Counted from the first letter of the stretch, positions 39,467 to 49,267 are shown. The stretch: 64,000 bases of DNA from Thraustochytrium sp. TN22 (GCA_013306675.1 JABLUY010000109.1:1-64000), one strand, 5' to 3'. A program made the numbers and translations. Notes: a model not told the origin generated them from the sequence alone.

Positions 39467-40276
39467 CTACTTCTTGCTGCTGGAGGAGGACGAGGAGGAT
39501 CGCTTCTTGATCTTCTTGGACTTGGAGGGGGTCTGAACGGTGCCCATGGTGAGGGGCGACTGGTTGGCATATCTGTCCATGCGGATGCGCTCCAGGTTCT
39601 GCTGAGCCTCCAGCTCCGACTTGACGTTCTGATACCTCTGTAGCAGGCGCTCGAGGTCGAGCTGGCGCTGCTTCTTCTGCTCCTCGCGTCCGGTCTCGAC
39701 GCGCTTGGTGAGGGCCTCGAGCTCGCCCTTTTGCCGCTTCTTGAAGCGTTGCTCCTTGAGGAAGAGGTCCTGCTGCTTGCGATTGCCGAGCTTCTCGAGC
39801 TCCCAGGCCTCGAGGTTATCGGCGCGCGCCTTCATGAGCGCGGCCTGCTGATAGTCTTTCTGCTTGGCGAGCACCTCCTGGATGCGCCGCAGGTTCAGGA
39901 GCTCCTTGGAGAACTTGATGCGCTTCTGCGAGTCCCCAATCATGTGCTTCTGCCAATCCGCAAGCTCTTGCTTGTGCCGCGCCTTCATCGACCGCGCCAG
40001 CTCCTCCGCGTGTGTGTCGTACTCGCGGAACTTCTTGTCCCAGCAAAGGTTGAACTGCTGGAACTCCAGCATGTGCGCCTCCTCAACGCCCAGCCGCTCC
40101 GCGATCTGCCGCGACCGCAGCGCCTCGCGCCGCCGGTTTTCCTCGTGCAGCTTCAGCTCGTCCAGCCTGTTCTTGGCGATCTCCGCCTCCACATACTTGC
40201 CGGATCGCTCGCAATTCTTCCTGTGCTCCTCCAAGATGTTCAAGAAGTCGTGCACTGCCGTCTCCTCGCTGTTCAT
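39467..40276 (-). CDS. all-helical coiled-coil protein, unrecognised
   Basis: Single-exon protein of 269 residues, almost entirely Lys/Glu/Arg/Gln/Leu-rich helix with heptad-like spacing (about 10-240), ending in a Lys/Ser-rich tail (KIKKRSSSSSSSSKK). Phrases such as KNRLDELKLHEENRR and HMLEFQQFNLCWDKKF look conserved and remind me of hypothetical proteins of flagellated protists, but I cannot name a family. It lies 0.6 kb from the Tctex-type dynein light chain gene, on the same strand, next to CCDC39, so a ciliary role is plausible from context only. The start ATG is the first in frame. Confidence 0.75.
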   Translation of the reverse strand: MNSEETAVHDFLNILEEHRKNCERSGKYVEAEIAKNRLDELKLHEENRRREALRSRQIAERLGVEEAHMLEFQQFNLCWDKKFREYDTHAEELARSMKARHKQELADWQKHMIGDSQKRIKFSKELLNLRRIQEVLAKQKDYQQAALMKARADNLEAWELEKLGNRKQQDLFLKEQRFKKRQKGELEALTKRVETGREEQKKQRQLDLERLLQRYQNVKSELEAQQNLERIRMDRYANQSPLTMGTVQTPSKSKKIKKRSSSSSSSSKK

Positions 40277-40896
40277 CCTGCCCGTGCTGACCGCTGCGCG
40301 CGGACTGCGTCACCGAGAGACACGCCGCGCGCTGCCCGCCGCAGCGGGGCACACGCCGCCCGATGCGATGTCCACGCCGACTTCGCCCTCTAGCTTTCCT
40401 TGCCTCGTGGATTGATGGCCTCCGCGCCCAACCTTGCACGTGCCTCTTCTCTTGCGCGGACCTCCGCTGCATGCGCTCGCGTGCGTCGCGCGTGCGCCCT
40501 CTGAAAGGTTCGCATTTCTGCAAGCAACGGACCGCGCCCTCCGTGTGCGCCATCTTTCAGCCTCTGTGAGCCTTGCCTTGAGTCAAAGTCAGCCAATTCT
40601 AGCTAGCTAGCTAGCTAGGCGCCAGGAGGGAGAGGCAGGGAGCATTGGAGCGCATGCTTGCTTGGTTTTGATTGCGTGTGGTGGCACTGGTGGGCCGGTG
40701 GCGCGCCGGTGGCGCGCCGGTGGCGCGCCGAAAAAAGGAGGGACCCATGTACGGCAAATGAGGCGGTGTCGGCGATCGATCCTCTTGCGCGTGCGAGAGC
40801 GAGGGCCAAGGGCCAGGACGAAGTGAGCATTTGATTTGTTTATTGAGAGAAAAAAAAAAAGCAGGCTTCGTCACGGTGCTGGCAAGTAGGAGTCAA
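40277..40896. other. intergenic region with simple repeats
   Basis: About 620 bp between two minus-strand genes. Holds an AGCTAGCTAGCTAGCTAG tract (40600-40618), a 12 bp GGTGGCGCGCCG unit repeated three times (40695-40730) and an A run (40849-40860). No gene is recognised. Confidence 0.55.
40695..40730 (+). repeat. 12 bp minisatellite, three units
   Basis: Three perfect tandem copies of GCCGGTGGCGCG, each containing the palindrome GGCGCGCC. Noncoding. Confidence 0.88.
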
Positions 40897-41742
40897 TCAG
40901 TAGACCCAGACGCCATAGGCGACAACAACGGCGAAGAGGGACTCCTGTGTCACGATGCAGGTTAGTCGCAGATGAAGGCGGCAGAGGGGACATCCTGACG
41001 AGATACGTACATTAGAGTAGCAAGCCGAGGCTGATGCGTCGGTCTCCGAGTCCCAGAAACAGCGCGTGCCAAAGCTGAAGCAGACCCAGCTGTCAGTCCA
41101 CCTGGTGATCCTGAGCTGCACACGGTTGCAGCGATGCATCTCAACGTACCGCACACCCTGGCCACGCTTCTCGCCGATGACAGTCTGCACGATGATCTTG
41201 TACCGATTGAGCCGAAGGTCTGGATCATCGCGCGGCCGCAACGTCAGTCGTCTGCATAGCGTATTCGCACTGCACGCGCCTTGGACGCGCGCGGGACCTA
41301 CCTTTGACTCGCCGCTTCACTTCGTCCGAGATCTCCTTCGTCCAGGCTGCAGCGGCGTCCGTCTGGTATTTCTCGTCCTTGAGTCGCTCTTCGAGGAGCT
41401 CCTCAATGATGTGGCGGACCCGACTGACCGGGAACCTGCGCGTCGTGAAGTCGTTGCCCTTGTCCCGTCAGTCTTGCTCTCGGCGCCTCCATCGCAAGCT
41501 TCTGCCCGCCCCGCGCCACCCCGCGCTGCGCCACGCTTGCGTCGCCCTTTTGTCAAGAGCGCGCGGCCCTGGCGGCCGACCTTGCTTCGCGCGCGGCCTT
41601 GCTTTGCGCGCTCTCCCTGCTCTTGCTGTCACGGTCGCTGCTGCGGCCTTCCGTCATGCTCTTCCACGTACTTCTCCTTGTACGAGAGCGTGGTCTGGTA
41701 CGTGTTCTCGTGCAGCACCTTCTTCGTGCGCAGGTCCGCCAT
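40897..41742 (-). CDS. Tctex-type dynein light chain, five exons
   Basis: Dynein light chain of the DYNLT2/DYNLT2B (TCTEX1D) group, 128 residues. Exons in reading order: 41742-41672, 41435-41302, 41219-41150, 41074-41011, 40944-40897; total 387 bp including the stop. The intron phases are 2, 1, 2 and 0. Donors are GTACGT three times and GTAGGT once; branch-like ACTGAC and ACTAAC words precede the acceptors. Spliced, it reads ENTYQTTLSYKEK, FPVSRVRHIIEELL, ISDEVKRRVKDLRLNRYK, IIVQTVIGEKRGQGVR, FGTRCFWDSETDASA and ESLFAVVVAYGVWVY, collinear with human DYNLT2B (RYKMVVQVVIGEQRGEGV, SRCFWDADTDN, SLFCVVAAFG). These chains sit in cilium-associated dyneins (outer arm or dynein-2). It shares a 611 bp divergent upstream region with CCDC39. 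Confidence 0.9.
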
Positions 41743-42353
41743 GTTTCTTCTCTCGCCGCTTCGCAGGCCACGCCACGCTCGCGCCGATGGTCCACGCACG
41801 CCTCGACGCAACGCGACGGCGCCCGACTTTGCCGCCGCCGCTGCGCAGCCAGGCCAGGTACCGCTTCTGCCTGCCTGCCTGCCTGCTGGGCCACCGCCGC
41901 TGGCGCCAGCCCGCCCGTCAGCCACGGGCTCCTGCGGTTCGCCCTCCTCTCTTGCTCGTGTTGCGTTGCCGCCAGGGCAAGCCAAACCTCTGTTCGCTCG
42001 CGCGACTGACAGTGAGTCGAGTCTGCGCGCAACAAACAAACTTACCCGCCGCCATAACGGCCGGCGCAAGGTGTTCCGGTGCGTTCTCCAGCGAGACTGC
42101 GAGGCCTATCAAGCCGCGGGTTGAGGGAAAAAAACGGCGGCGGCGATGAGGCGGCGGCTGGAGAACGAACGCCCAACGGATCAAGTCGGCGGCCAGACAG
42201 TGAGGAAGGAGCCTGAGCCCGAGGCTGGCTGGTGTGCGAGGGCGAGGAGTGCGACGACTTGGAGGTCGAGTCACGGTCCGAGCTCCTCGGTGGAGGGGAG
42301 AGAGGTACTTTGCAGCGCGGCAGAACGAGGCGGCGTGGCTCCGCGTGGCGACC
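41743..42353. promoter_or_regulatory. divergent upstream region of the dynein light chain and CCDC39 genes
   Basis: 611 bp between head-to-head start codons of two ciliary genes, a likely shared or bidirectional promoter. It contains a GCCTGCCTGCCTGCCTG tract (41866-41886). I see no clear X-box/RFX palindrome. The role is inferred from geometry and the shared function of the genes. Confidence 0.5.
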
Positions 42354-45197
42354 ATGGCGGAGGCGCCCAAGGAGGAGGAGCACATCAGGGAGGCCGGCGA
42401 GGAGCTGGAGGAGCGCAAGTTCGAGGACGAGGACGGCGGCTACGGAGAGAGCGAAGAGCATGAGGATCACGGGGAGGAGGACGCGGAGGGTGAGGATGCG
42501 CCTCGTGCGGGCACGCGCTGGGTAGGTGCGAGCGAGCGCGGGTACGAGGACGCGGAGGAGGATGCGGAGAGCGAGACGGAGTCGGTTCTGCACGACGGCG
42601 TGCCCCTCTTCGCGAACCGCGAGAACCGCGAGCTGCACGCACGCATCAAGGAGCTGGAGCTGGAGCTGGAGAAGGCGCAGGAGCTGCTGGATGACCAGGA
42701 GGAGCGCAAGCGCGCCATGGCGGAGCACGTGAAGAGCGTGGAGCAGGAGTTCAGACACACGCAGCAGCTGCTGGCGGCGAAACAGAAGGAGCTTGGCACG
42801 GAGAAGCACATGCAGCAGATGGCGCTGCGCGACGCGGGACGCATCAAGGCGGACATCGCCAAGACAGACACCACAAAGGAGGAGCTGCAGAGCCAGCTGA
42901 GCGGCGTCCAGAATGAGATCTTCAAGGGCAACGACTTGATGGACAAGTTCAAGGTGGACATGAACTTCAACCAGGACGAGCTGGAGCAGTGGACCCTGGC
43001 CATGACGCAGAACGAGGACGACAAGGCGGCGTTCGAGCGGTACATGAAGGCGGATGACGCCAAGTCCAAGGAGCTGAACTTCACCATCGAGAAGTTGACG
43101 GTGGAGCTCCAAGAGAAGCGCAAGCTGCTGGAGGAGGAGGTGACGGAGACGCAGGCGAAGCAAATCGAGCTGGATAAGACGGCCGAGGAGTTCCGCACCC
43201 GGCACCGCGAGCGGCAGGACGTCATCAAGCAATGGCAGAGTGCGATTCAGCAGGTGAAGACGCGCGACGAAGAGATCCAGCGCGCCGGCGAGGGTTTCGC
43301 GGCTGTGCGCGAGGAGGTGAGGCACGCGCGCAAGGACCTGGACGCGGAGCGCGCGCGTCTGGAGGCGTTGGAGCAGGACTGCCAAGACATGGAGGCCAAG
43401 TCGCAGCTGGTGGACCGCGTGCTGCAAAAGAAGCGGCATGAGGAGGTGGACGCCAAGGAGCGCGTGGAGAACTTCCGCGCCGAGGTGGAGCTGCTCAAGG
43501 CTGAGGTGGGCAAGGCGTCGGCGGAGGTACAGGTGGAGCGGCAAAAGGTGGTGAACGCGAAGCTTGGCATCGAGGAGGCGCAGGCGAAGCTGGACGCGGC
43601 GCGCGAGCGGCTCCAGGTTTCGCAAAAGGCGCTGGAGGAAGCGCGCGATGACTCTTCAAACGCGGAGCTGGGCGCAGGCGCCGCGGAGCAGGCGCTGCGC
43701 GCGCGCGAGGCGGAGGTGAAGGCGATTGAGCAGCGGCTGGCGCACCTTAAGGAGATCATGTTCCGCGAGTCGGAGTCACTCTTCCAGAGCCGGCAGCGCG
43801 AGGCCAACCTGCTGGCGGAGATCTCCGGGGCGCAGGCGACCGGGAAGAACTTGGCGCACGAGATCCAGCGGCTGGACGAGGAGTCCCTGCGGCAGAAGGA
43901 GCTCGTGTACACGGCAGAGTTCCAGATTCAGCAGCTGGAGCGGCGCGTGGCCCGCGCGCGCGGCGTGCGCTCGGACGACGAGAAGAAGGTGCTGAACAAG
44001 CGTATCGCCGAGGCGCAGGCCGAGCTCGATGCCGCGCAGAGCCAGCACACGATGCTGGTGACACAGGTGAAGAACCTGGAGGACGAGCTGCGCGGGACGC
44101 GGCGCGCGGCCATCAAGGTGAAGGAGACGCGCGAGGAGCTGGCGACGCGGCTGCATGAGCTCAAGCTGGAGAATGCCAGCGCCGAGAGCAGCCTGCAGGG
44201 CATCATGAAGGAGAAGGAGGAGGCTATGGTGAACCACGACCTGATGAAGCTGCAAGTCAAGGGCCTGCGCGATACGCTGAACGAGCGTGCGGACAAGGTG
44301 TACGGTCTGGAGAACCGCAAGTTTCAGCTCGAGATGAGCATGCAGGAGCGCAAGAAGGAGATCCAGGTCCACTCCGACATGCAGCGCGCGCGCGCCAAGC
44401 TGGCCGAGGAGGAGCGGCACAAGCTCGCCATGGAGGCCAAGGACTGCAAGGTGCGCGTGCAGAAGCTGGAGAAGAAGTTTGCCACCATTTGCAAGAGCGG
44501 CGCGGACGGCGAGGGCGGCGAGGAGCACTCGCAAGCCTACTTTGTTATTGCAGCCGCGCAACGCCGCGAGGAGCTGCAGCGCGAGGGCGACGAGCTGGAC
44601 GCCAAGATTCGCAAGGCCACGCGCGAGATCCGCGCGCTCGAGGAGACCCTCGCCGACATCAACACCATCAACTCGCAGCAGCGCACCGCTGCGCACCGAG
44701 CCGACCCCAAGTCCGCCGAGGCGCGCGAGCTCAAGCGCGTCTACCGCGAGGCGGAGGCGGCGCGCGACACCGCCTTCAAGAAGAAGAAGGAGCTGCAGCG
44801 CCTCGTAGCCGACCTCCAGGAGGACAAGCGCCGCGTCGACCAGCTCGCCGAGCAGACCAAGGTGGCTTCTGACAACCGCGCACACCTCGAGCAGACCCTC
44901 TCGCAGGTGTCCACTGAGGTCACGCAGCAGGTCTCCCAGCTCGACCGCGCCGACTCCAAGCTGCGCGAGCACCGCTACCAGCACCGCGAGGCGCTCGGCA
45001 TCCCGCGCGACCGCGAGTCCGTGCACGAGAAGATCTTCAAGACCGACCTCATGCACCAGACGCGCGACTCCGTACTCTACACGCTCGGCCAGCTCGCTAA
45101 GGAGTTCCCCGAGATGGAGGATGACCTGCAGCTTCACCTCGGCCGCTTTGGGCTGTCCATCCCCACGGCACCGCCCGAGACTCCTGCTGCGGAGTGA
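42354..45197 (+). CDS. CCDC39: axonemal coiled-coil protein CCDC39 (FAP59)
   Basis: Single-exon protein of 947 residues. With CCDC40 (FAP172) it forms the 96-nm molecular ruler on axonemal doublets that positions inner dynein arms and radial spokes. After an acidic leader (1-75) the whole protein is coiled coil. Collinearity with human CCDC39: ELDKTAEEFRTRHRERQDVI against [20 protein letters not shown], then IKQWQSAIQQ, LIKG-type segments, EFQIQQLERRVAR against DFHIQQVERRMSR, and SQAYFVIAAAQRREELQREG against [20 protein letters not shown], the strongest stretch, followed by LDAKIRKATREIRALE. The short C terminus lacks the Ser-rich tail of vertebrates. The first good ATG (ACCATGG context) is at 42354; the frame is open further up without support. 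Its presence shows that the organism makes motile cilia. Confidence 0.93.
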   Translation: MAEAPKEEEHIREAGEELEERKFEDEDGGYGESEEHEDHGEEDAEGEDAPRAGTRWVGASERGYEDAEEDAESETESVLHDGVPLFANRENRELHARIKELELELEKAQELLDDQEERKRAMAEHVKSVEQEFRHTQQLLAAKQKELGTEKHMQQMALRDAGRIKADIAKTDTTKEELQSQLSGVQNEIFKGNDLMDKFKVDMNFNQDELEQWTLAMTQNEDDKAAFERYMKADDAKSKELNFTIEKLTVELQEKRKLLEEEVTETQAKQIELDKTAEEFRTRHRERQDVIKQWQSAIQQVKTRDEEIQRAGEGFAAVREEVRHARKDLDAERARLEALEQDCQDMEAKSQLVDRVLQKKRHEEVDAKERVENFRAEVELLKAEVGKASAEVQVERQKVVNAKLGIEEAQAKLDAARERLQVSQKALEEARDDSSNAELGAGAAEQALRAREAEVKAIEQRLAHLKEIMFRESESLFQSRQREANLLAEISGAQATGKNLAHEIQRLDEESLRQKELVYTAEFQIQQLERRVARARGVRSDDEKKVLNKRIAEAQAELDAAQSQHTMLVTQVKNLEDELRGTRRAAIKVKETREELATRLHELKLENASAESSLQGIMKEKEEAMVNHDLMKLQVKGLRDTLNERADKVYGLENRKFQLEMSMQERKKEIQVHSDMQRARAKLAEEERHKLAMEAKDCKVRVQKLEKKFATICKSGADGEGGEEHSQAYFVIAAAQRREELQREGDELDAKIRKATREIRALEETLADINTINSQQRTAAHRADPKSAEARELKRVYREAEAARDTAFKKKKELQRLVADLQEDKRRVDQLAEQTKVASDNRAHLEQTLSQVSTEVTQQVSQLDRADSKLREHRYQHREALGIPRDRESVHEKIFKTDLMHQTRDSVLYTLGQLAKEFPEMEDDLQLHLGRFGLSIPTAPPETPAAE

Positions 45198-45294
45198 GAG
45201 TGCGCCCCCGCAACGTGCGTGCGCCATGATGTGAGATAGTGCAGTGCATTCACCTCAAAAATATACCCTTGTCTTTTCGTTCTTGTCTCTGTGG

Positions 45295-45801
45295 TCAGGC
45301 AGCCTGGGAAAGGCGTTGCGAGGAGCCAGAGCTCTCCAAGGCTGGCAACACGTTGCGCCGCACCTCGAGCTTGGCACGGCGAACGTGGTCCTTGCTTTCG
45401 CGCGTCTGCGGTTTGTCGCCGATGGTCACGCCAGGGTACGTGCAGGCGGTGCCGTGCGCAAGCGCGCGGCCAAGCTCCGGGCCGTGCTCAGCTGCAAGGT
45501 GCGCCTCGTATTGGGCCATTGGCGATGACCTCTTGCGCGAACTGCTGCCGCTGTTGAGCAGCGCTTGCTGGCTCAGGCGGCGATGCAGGCGGATGGCGTT
45601 GGCCTTATTGGCCTTCTTCTGCTTGGTGGCCTTGTCCTCGAACCACGGCTCCATGGTCGCCTCGTTGAAGGCCTTGACACTGGTCCAGCTCCTGCGCCCA
45701 AAGGGCGGGGGCGTCTTGCCGTCGCAGCTGCCCTTCCACCCGCCCTCCGCCTTGGCGCGGCTCGACAGTCGCAGCAGTTCCAGCAACTCGCTCTTGTCCA
45801 T
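45295..45801 (-). CDS. small basic protein, unrecognised
   Basis: Possible gene of 168 residues starting MDKSELLELLRLSSR. It has Trp/Phe/Lys-rich middle parts (SVKAFNEATMEPWFEDK, KANAIRLHRRLSQQ) and ends SGSSQRLSQAA. Composition is less biased than that of neighbouring shadow frames, with all amino acids used, which favours a real product. The frame stays open another 150 codons upstream, but that part crosses a 34-36 bp tandem repeat (45828-45907) and has no ATG as well placed. It converges with CCDC39, with 97 bp between the stops. No family or function is recognised. Confidence 0.5.
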   Translation of the reverse strand: MDKSELLELLRLSSRAKAEGGWKGSCDGKTPPPFGRRSWTSVKAFNEATMEPWFEDKATKQKKANKANAIRLHRRLSQQALLNSGSSSRKRSSPMAQYEAHLAAEHGPELGRALAHGTACTYPGVTIGDKPQTRESKDHVRRAKLEVRRNVLPALESSGSSQRLSQAA

Positions 45802-47186
45802 GACGTCGACCGCGCGTCGCGCGTCGCCGCACCCCGCTCCGCTGCGTGCGGCACGTCGCCACACCCCTCTCCGCTGCGTGTGGCGCGTCGCCGCACCCCG
45901 CTCCGCTGCGCAAAAGTTCTGCTCGAGCTCCAGCCCAAAGCAGAGCTCGGAGCCGAACCCTGAGGGCGAGCCAGCCCTGGGCCAAGTCCTGAGCCAAGTC
46001 CTGAGCTGAGCGCTGAGCCGAGCCCTGATCCACTTTTGCCGTCCCACGCTGCGCGGCAATGGGTCCATGCTTGCACTGTGCTGGCTTGCGGTGAGTGCGC
46101 GCCAACTTGGACGCTTTGTGATTGCGAACCAAGGGTGCGTGCGCGCACCCCATGCGCGACGTTGCACACTCTTTGTCACCCACCAACCATGGCCATGGCC
46201 ACCTTCATCTCTGACAGACAGTGCCTGACAGTGCCTTGCAGTGAACCTTAGTACCATGCTAGGCCTCGGCTAGCGAACGCGCCAGGCTGTCACTAGCATT
46301 GGCACTCGGAGGTTGTCGCGCTTGCTCTGCCACCAGCCAGGCGTAACGTTACGGCGCACCGCGTGGCCGCGTGCGTCTTGTTTGTGCAGCCCTCTCACCT
46401 CCCTACCCCACGCTGATTGTGCTTGTGCTGCGCTCATCTCTGCACGCGTCACCTCCGCCGTTCTTACTGGCAGTAATTATGACAGGCCCGGCTGCACACA
46501 GGCGGCAGGCCCACCCTTTCCCACCGAAGGCATCGATGCATCGTGTGGCGCGTGCGTGGCCCATGTCATCGACGCCCTCGCTAGCTCGCTAGCAGTCGCT
46601 CGCAGCCGCCTCACAAGCTGAGGCCCTCCGGGTTTCTCCGCCTCCTCTGCTCGCCGCTGCTCGCCGCAGCTCGCCCGCCCTCCTCTGTGCCGCGACAAGC
46701 CCTCCCGCGCGCGGCTCTGCGCCCCCTCGGTCGTTCACCTCTGCACTGCCGTAGAGTCGAGGAGGTGTCCCCCTCCTCATGTCCACGACTTCAACCTGGC
46801 TTGCCGTGGCCTGGCCTTGCTTCCGCGCTAACAAACCTGAGTTGGTTGCGATGATCAACCAGATCAGCCAGAGCTGGCTGCTATTGATGGTCGACGTCGA
46901 CGTTGCGCCGCTTGCGCGCAATGCGCGGCTCGGCGGCGCAGCGGCGCGCAACTTGAACAAGTCGAGTTGGCGCGGTGGCGGCACTGGCAGACAGTCAGTC
47001 GGTCAGTAACTAAAGTTATAATGTAGTGAGACCCGGCGGGCGCCCGAGCACGACCGGCTCGCGGCGGCGCGCGGCGGCGGCAGTCCGGCAAGTCGAGCGG
47101 CGGCGGCGGAGCGGCGGCAGGCAGGCGGGGAGGCAGCAGCAGGCAGCAGGCAGGCAGCAGGCAGGCGGGCAGGCGGGGCGGGCAGG
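45802..47186. other. intergenic region with tandem repeat
   Basis: About 1.4 kb between divergent genes. A degenerate 34-36 bp unit (CGTCGCCGCACCCCGCTCCGC) is repeated about three times at 45828-45907. GACAGTGCCTGACAGTGCC words cluster at 46212-46240, and GGCAGGCAGCAG runs (47123-47178) precede the carrier gene. No further gene is recognised. Confidence 0.5.
45828..45907 (+). repeat. 34-36 bp tandem repeat
   Basis: Two full and one partial copy of a unit beginning GTCGCCGCACCCC and ending CGCTGCG, with a few differences between copies. It sits just upstream of the small unknown gene. Confidence 0.8.
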
Positions 47187-48377
47187 ATGGTGCTGCGCGG
47201 GTCGACGATCGCGCCCGGGTCGCTGCAGGAGGCGGAGGTGGCGGTGCGCGCCGCGGAGGAGGCGCTGGACAAGGCCAAGCGCGACCTGGAGGCGGCCAAG
47301 GACTCGACGCGCGAGACGCTGAACGAGGAGACGATCAACGCGCTGTCCAAGGCGGAGCTGGTGAAGATCGTGCAGAGCCTCAACAACAAGGTGGAGCAGC
47401 TGGAGCAGCGCGAGCTGCAGGCCGAGGATGCCATGATCAAGTCGCGCATGCAGCTGCAGAAGACGCTGACGTCGCTGGCGTGCGGCGGCGCGGCCGGCGC
47501 GATCGCGCGCACCACCGTGGCGCCGCTGGACCGCGTCAAGATTCTCATGCAGACCTCGCACCTGCAGGGCACCGAGGGCAAGTATGGTTCCATCGTCGGC
47601 ACCGTCCGCCGCATCGTGCAGGAGGAGGGCATCATGCGCCTGTGGCGCGGCAACCTGACCAACTGCGTGCGCGTCGTGCCGCACACCGCCACGCAGTTCG
47701 TGGCCTACGACAAGTACAAGGCGATGCTGCTGGACGAGGGCGAGAAGATGACCGTCCCGGTGCGCTTGCTCTCTGGCGCGCTCTCCGGCATGACGGCCGC
47801 CACCGTCACGCATCCCATGGACGTTGTGCGCATCCGCCTGCAGACGCAGGCCGAGCTGCGCGGCATCGGCGACGCTGTGCGCTCTGTCTACGCCGAGAAC
47901 GGCATCCGCACGTTCTACAAGGGCTACACGCCGGCCATGCTCTCCCTCTCGCCCTTTATCGCCATCAACTTCGCGTCCTTTGACACCCTCAAGACTTGGT
48001 ACTACGGCGACGTCAAGATGACCAAGCAGGAGCTCAAGTCGCGCAACCCGGCCGTCATCCTTGGCCTCGGCGCCCTGGCCGGCATCATTGCGCAGACTGC
48101 CTGCTACCCGCTCGACACGGTCCGTCGACGAATGCAGCTGGCCGGCAAGACCTATTCTTCCACCGTCAACGCATTTGTCACCATCGCCAAGGACGAGGGC
48201 ATCGCCGGCTACTACAAGGGCATGACGGCCAACGCCCTCAAGGTCGTGCCCAACAACGCCATCCGCTTCGCCGCCTTTGAGGTCCTCAAGTCCTACTTTA
48301 TGACCGAGCGCGCCCTCGAGCGCACCGCCAGCAAGTTCCGCTCCGCGCGCAAGACCGCACCCGCGCCCAGCACCTAA
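47187..48377 (+). CDS. mitochondrial carrier with N-terminal coiled coil
   Basis: SLC25-family inner-membrane carrier, 396 residues, one exon. Residues 1-95 form a charged helix with heptad character (EAEVAVRAAEEALDKAKRDL, LVKIVQSLNNKVEQLEQREL), unusual for this family. Three carrier repeats follow with APLDRVKILMQ, HPMDVVRIRLQ and YPLDTVRRRMQ, and the even-helix motifs IMRLWRGNLTN, IRTFYKGYTPA and IAGYYKGMTAN. The pattern LWRGN with N-x-x-R-V-x-P resembles ATP-Mg/Pi, CoA and related nucleotide carriers; RRRMQ in place of RRRMMM argues against a classical ADP/ATP carrier. The first ATG is preceded by a GGCAGG run. Substrate: probably a nucleotide-type metabolite, inferred. Confidence 0.86.
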   Translation: MVLRGSTIAPGSLQEAEVAVRAAEEALDKAKRDLEAAKDSTRETLNEETINALSKAELVKIVQSLNNKVEQLEQRELQAEDAMIKSRMQLQKTLTSLACGGAAGAIARTTVAPLDRVKILMQTSHLQGTEGKYGSIVGTVRRIVQEEGIMRLWRGNLTNCVRVVPHTATQFVAYDKYKAMLLDEGEKMTVPVRLLSGALSGMTAATVTHPMDVVRIRLQTQAELRGIGDAVRSVYAENGIRTFYKGYTPAMLSLSPFIAINFASFDTLKTWYYGDVKMTKQELKSRNPAVILGLGALAGIIAQTACYPLDTVRRRMQLAGKTYSSTVNAFVTIAKDEGIAGYYKGMTANALKVVPNNAIRFAAFEVLKSYFMTERALERTASKFRSARKTAPAPST

Positions 48378-49015
48378 TCAAAGTACCCAAGCTGGCGAGC
48401 AGGGCCGCAACATGCCGGACAAAGGCAGGACAGGACAGGACAGGACAGGACATGACCCAGGACAAAAGAGCACCAATGACGCCTGCCCCAGCCTGGCGTC
48501 TTGATGGAGAAAAGACAACGAGAACGCCACGCGCCATGCCGGCGCTGGGGCTGGGGCACGGCCTACGTGTGTTTAAGAGACGCGCACGCGCGAGCAGGGT
48601 TCGGCATGAGATCCGTTCCTGGGGGTCGTGGCCGTGGGAATGGGCGAGCCAAGCGCTCACCTCGCCATGTGCCACGTGCCTTGCAAGCAGACAGGAATGC
48701 TGGCTTGTACGGTTGGGGGTCGAGCTGAGGTAGCCCTGCCACTTTCAACATGACTCGAACAAGGCTTTACAGGGTTGTGGTCCAAGGACCACGGCACTGA
48801 AAGAGCGCGCAAGCACTCCTTAGTTTCAACATTCTAAAATACGACCACATTGGATGACGCATGCTTTTCTTTTTCCTGTTGTGCAGGCAGGATCGCCTGG
48901 CCCACTCATCTAGCACGTTGGCATTGGCGCGTTGCAATAGCGCGTTGACAACAGCGACAATAGCCTGTCAACGCGCTTTGCGCACGCAGCATAAGGCAAG
49001 TCGTGAAGCGGGAAG
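48378..49015. other. intergenic region between convergent genes
   Basis: About 640 bp. A GGACA pentanucleotide tract (48426-48453, five to six units) follows the carrier stop. The rest is unremarkable; it presumably holds 3' leaders. No gene or RNA is recognised. Confidence 0.5.
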
Positions 49016-49267
49016 TCAGGGACAGGCTGACACTTGACAGCGGCGCCTGCTGCCGTGCGCCATGCAGAGGGAAGAGCCGCCCCCTCGAATGCTCTTGTCA
49101 CGGCCTGGTTGCAAAAAGCGCCGTCCGCCACCATGCCTTGTGCACGAGTGAGTGGCACCATTTCTAGCCATCCTGTAGCAGTCTGGATGCTGGCAACGTC
49201 GCCCGCCACCGTGTGCCTTGCCAAAAGGAAGGCCGACGTCGCGAGCATTTTTGTCGCAGTCTGGATG
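49016..49267 (-). pseudogene. decayed downstream part of the zinc-finger array
   Basis: Directly after the stop codon at 49268-49270 the same frame continues for 83 codons, to a TGA at 49016-49018, and still encodes about three more array units: [24 protein letters not shown], then CQHPDCYRMARNG, then a unit beginning FLQPGRDKSIRGGG. Metal ligands are progressively missing (a Cys replaced by Gly in the first unit, two lost in the third), as expected for sequence no longer selected. It would be translated only if the stop were read through. Confidence 0.8.
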
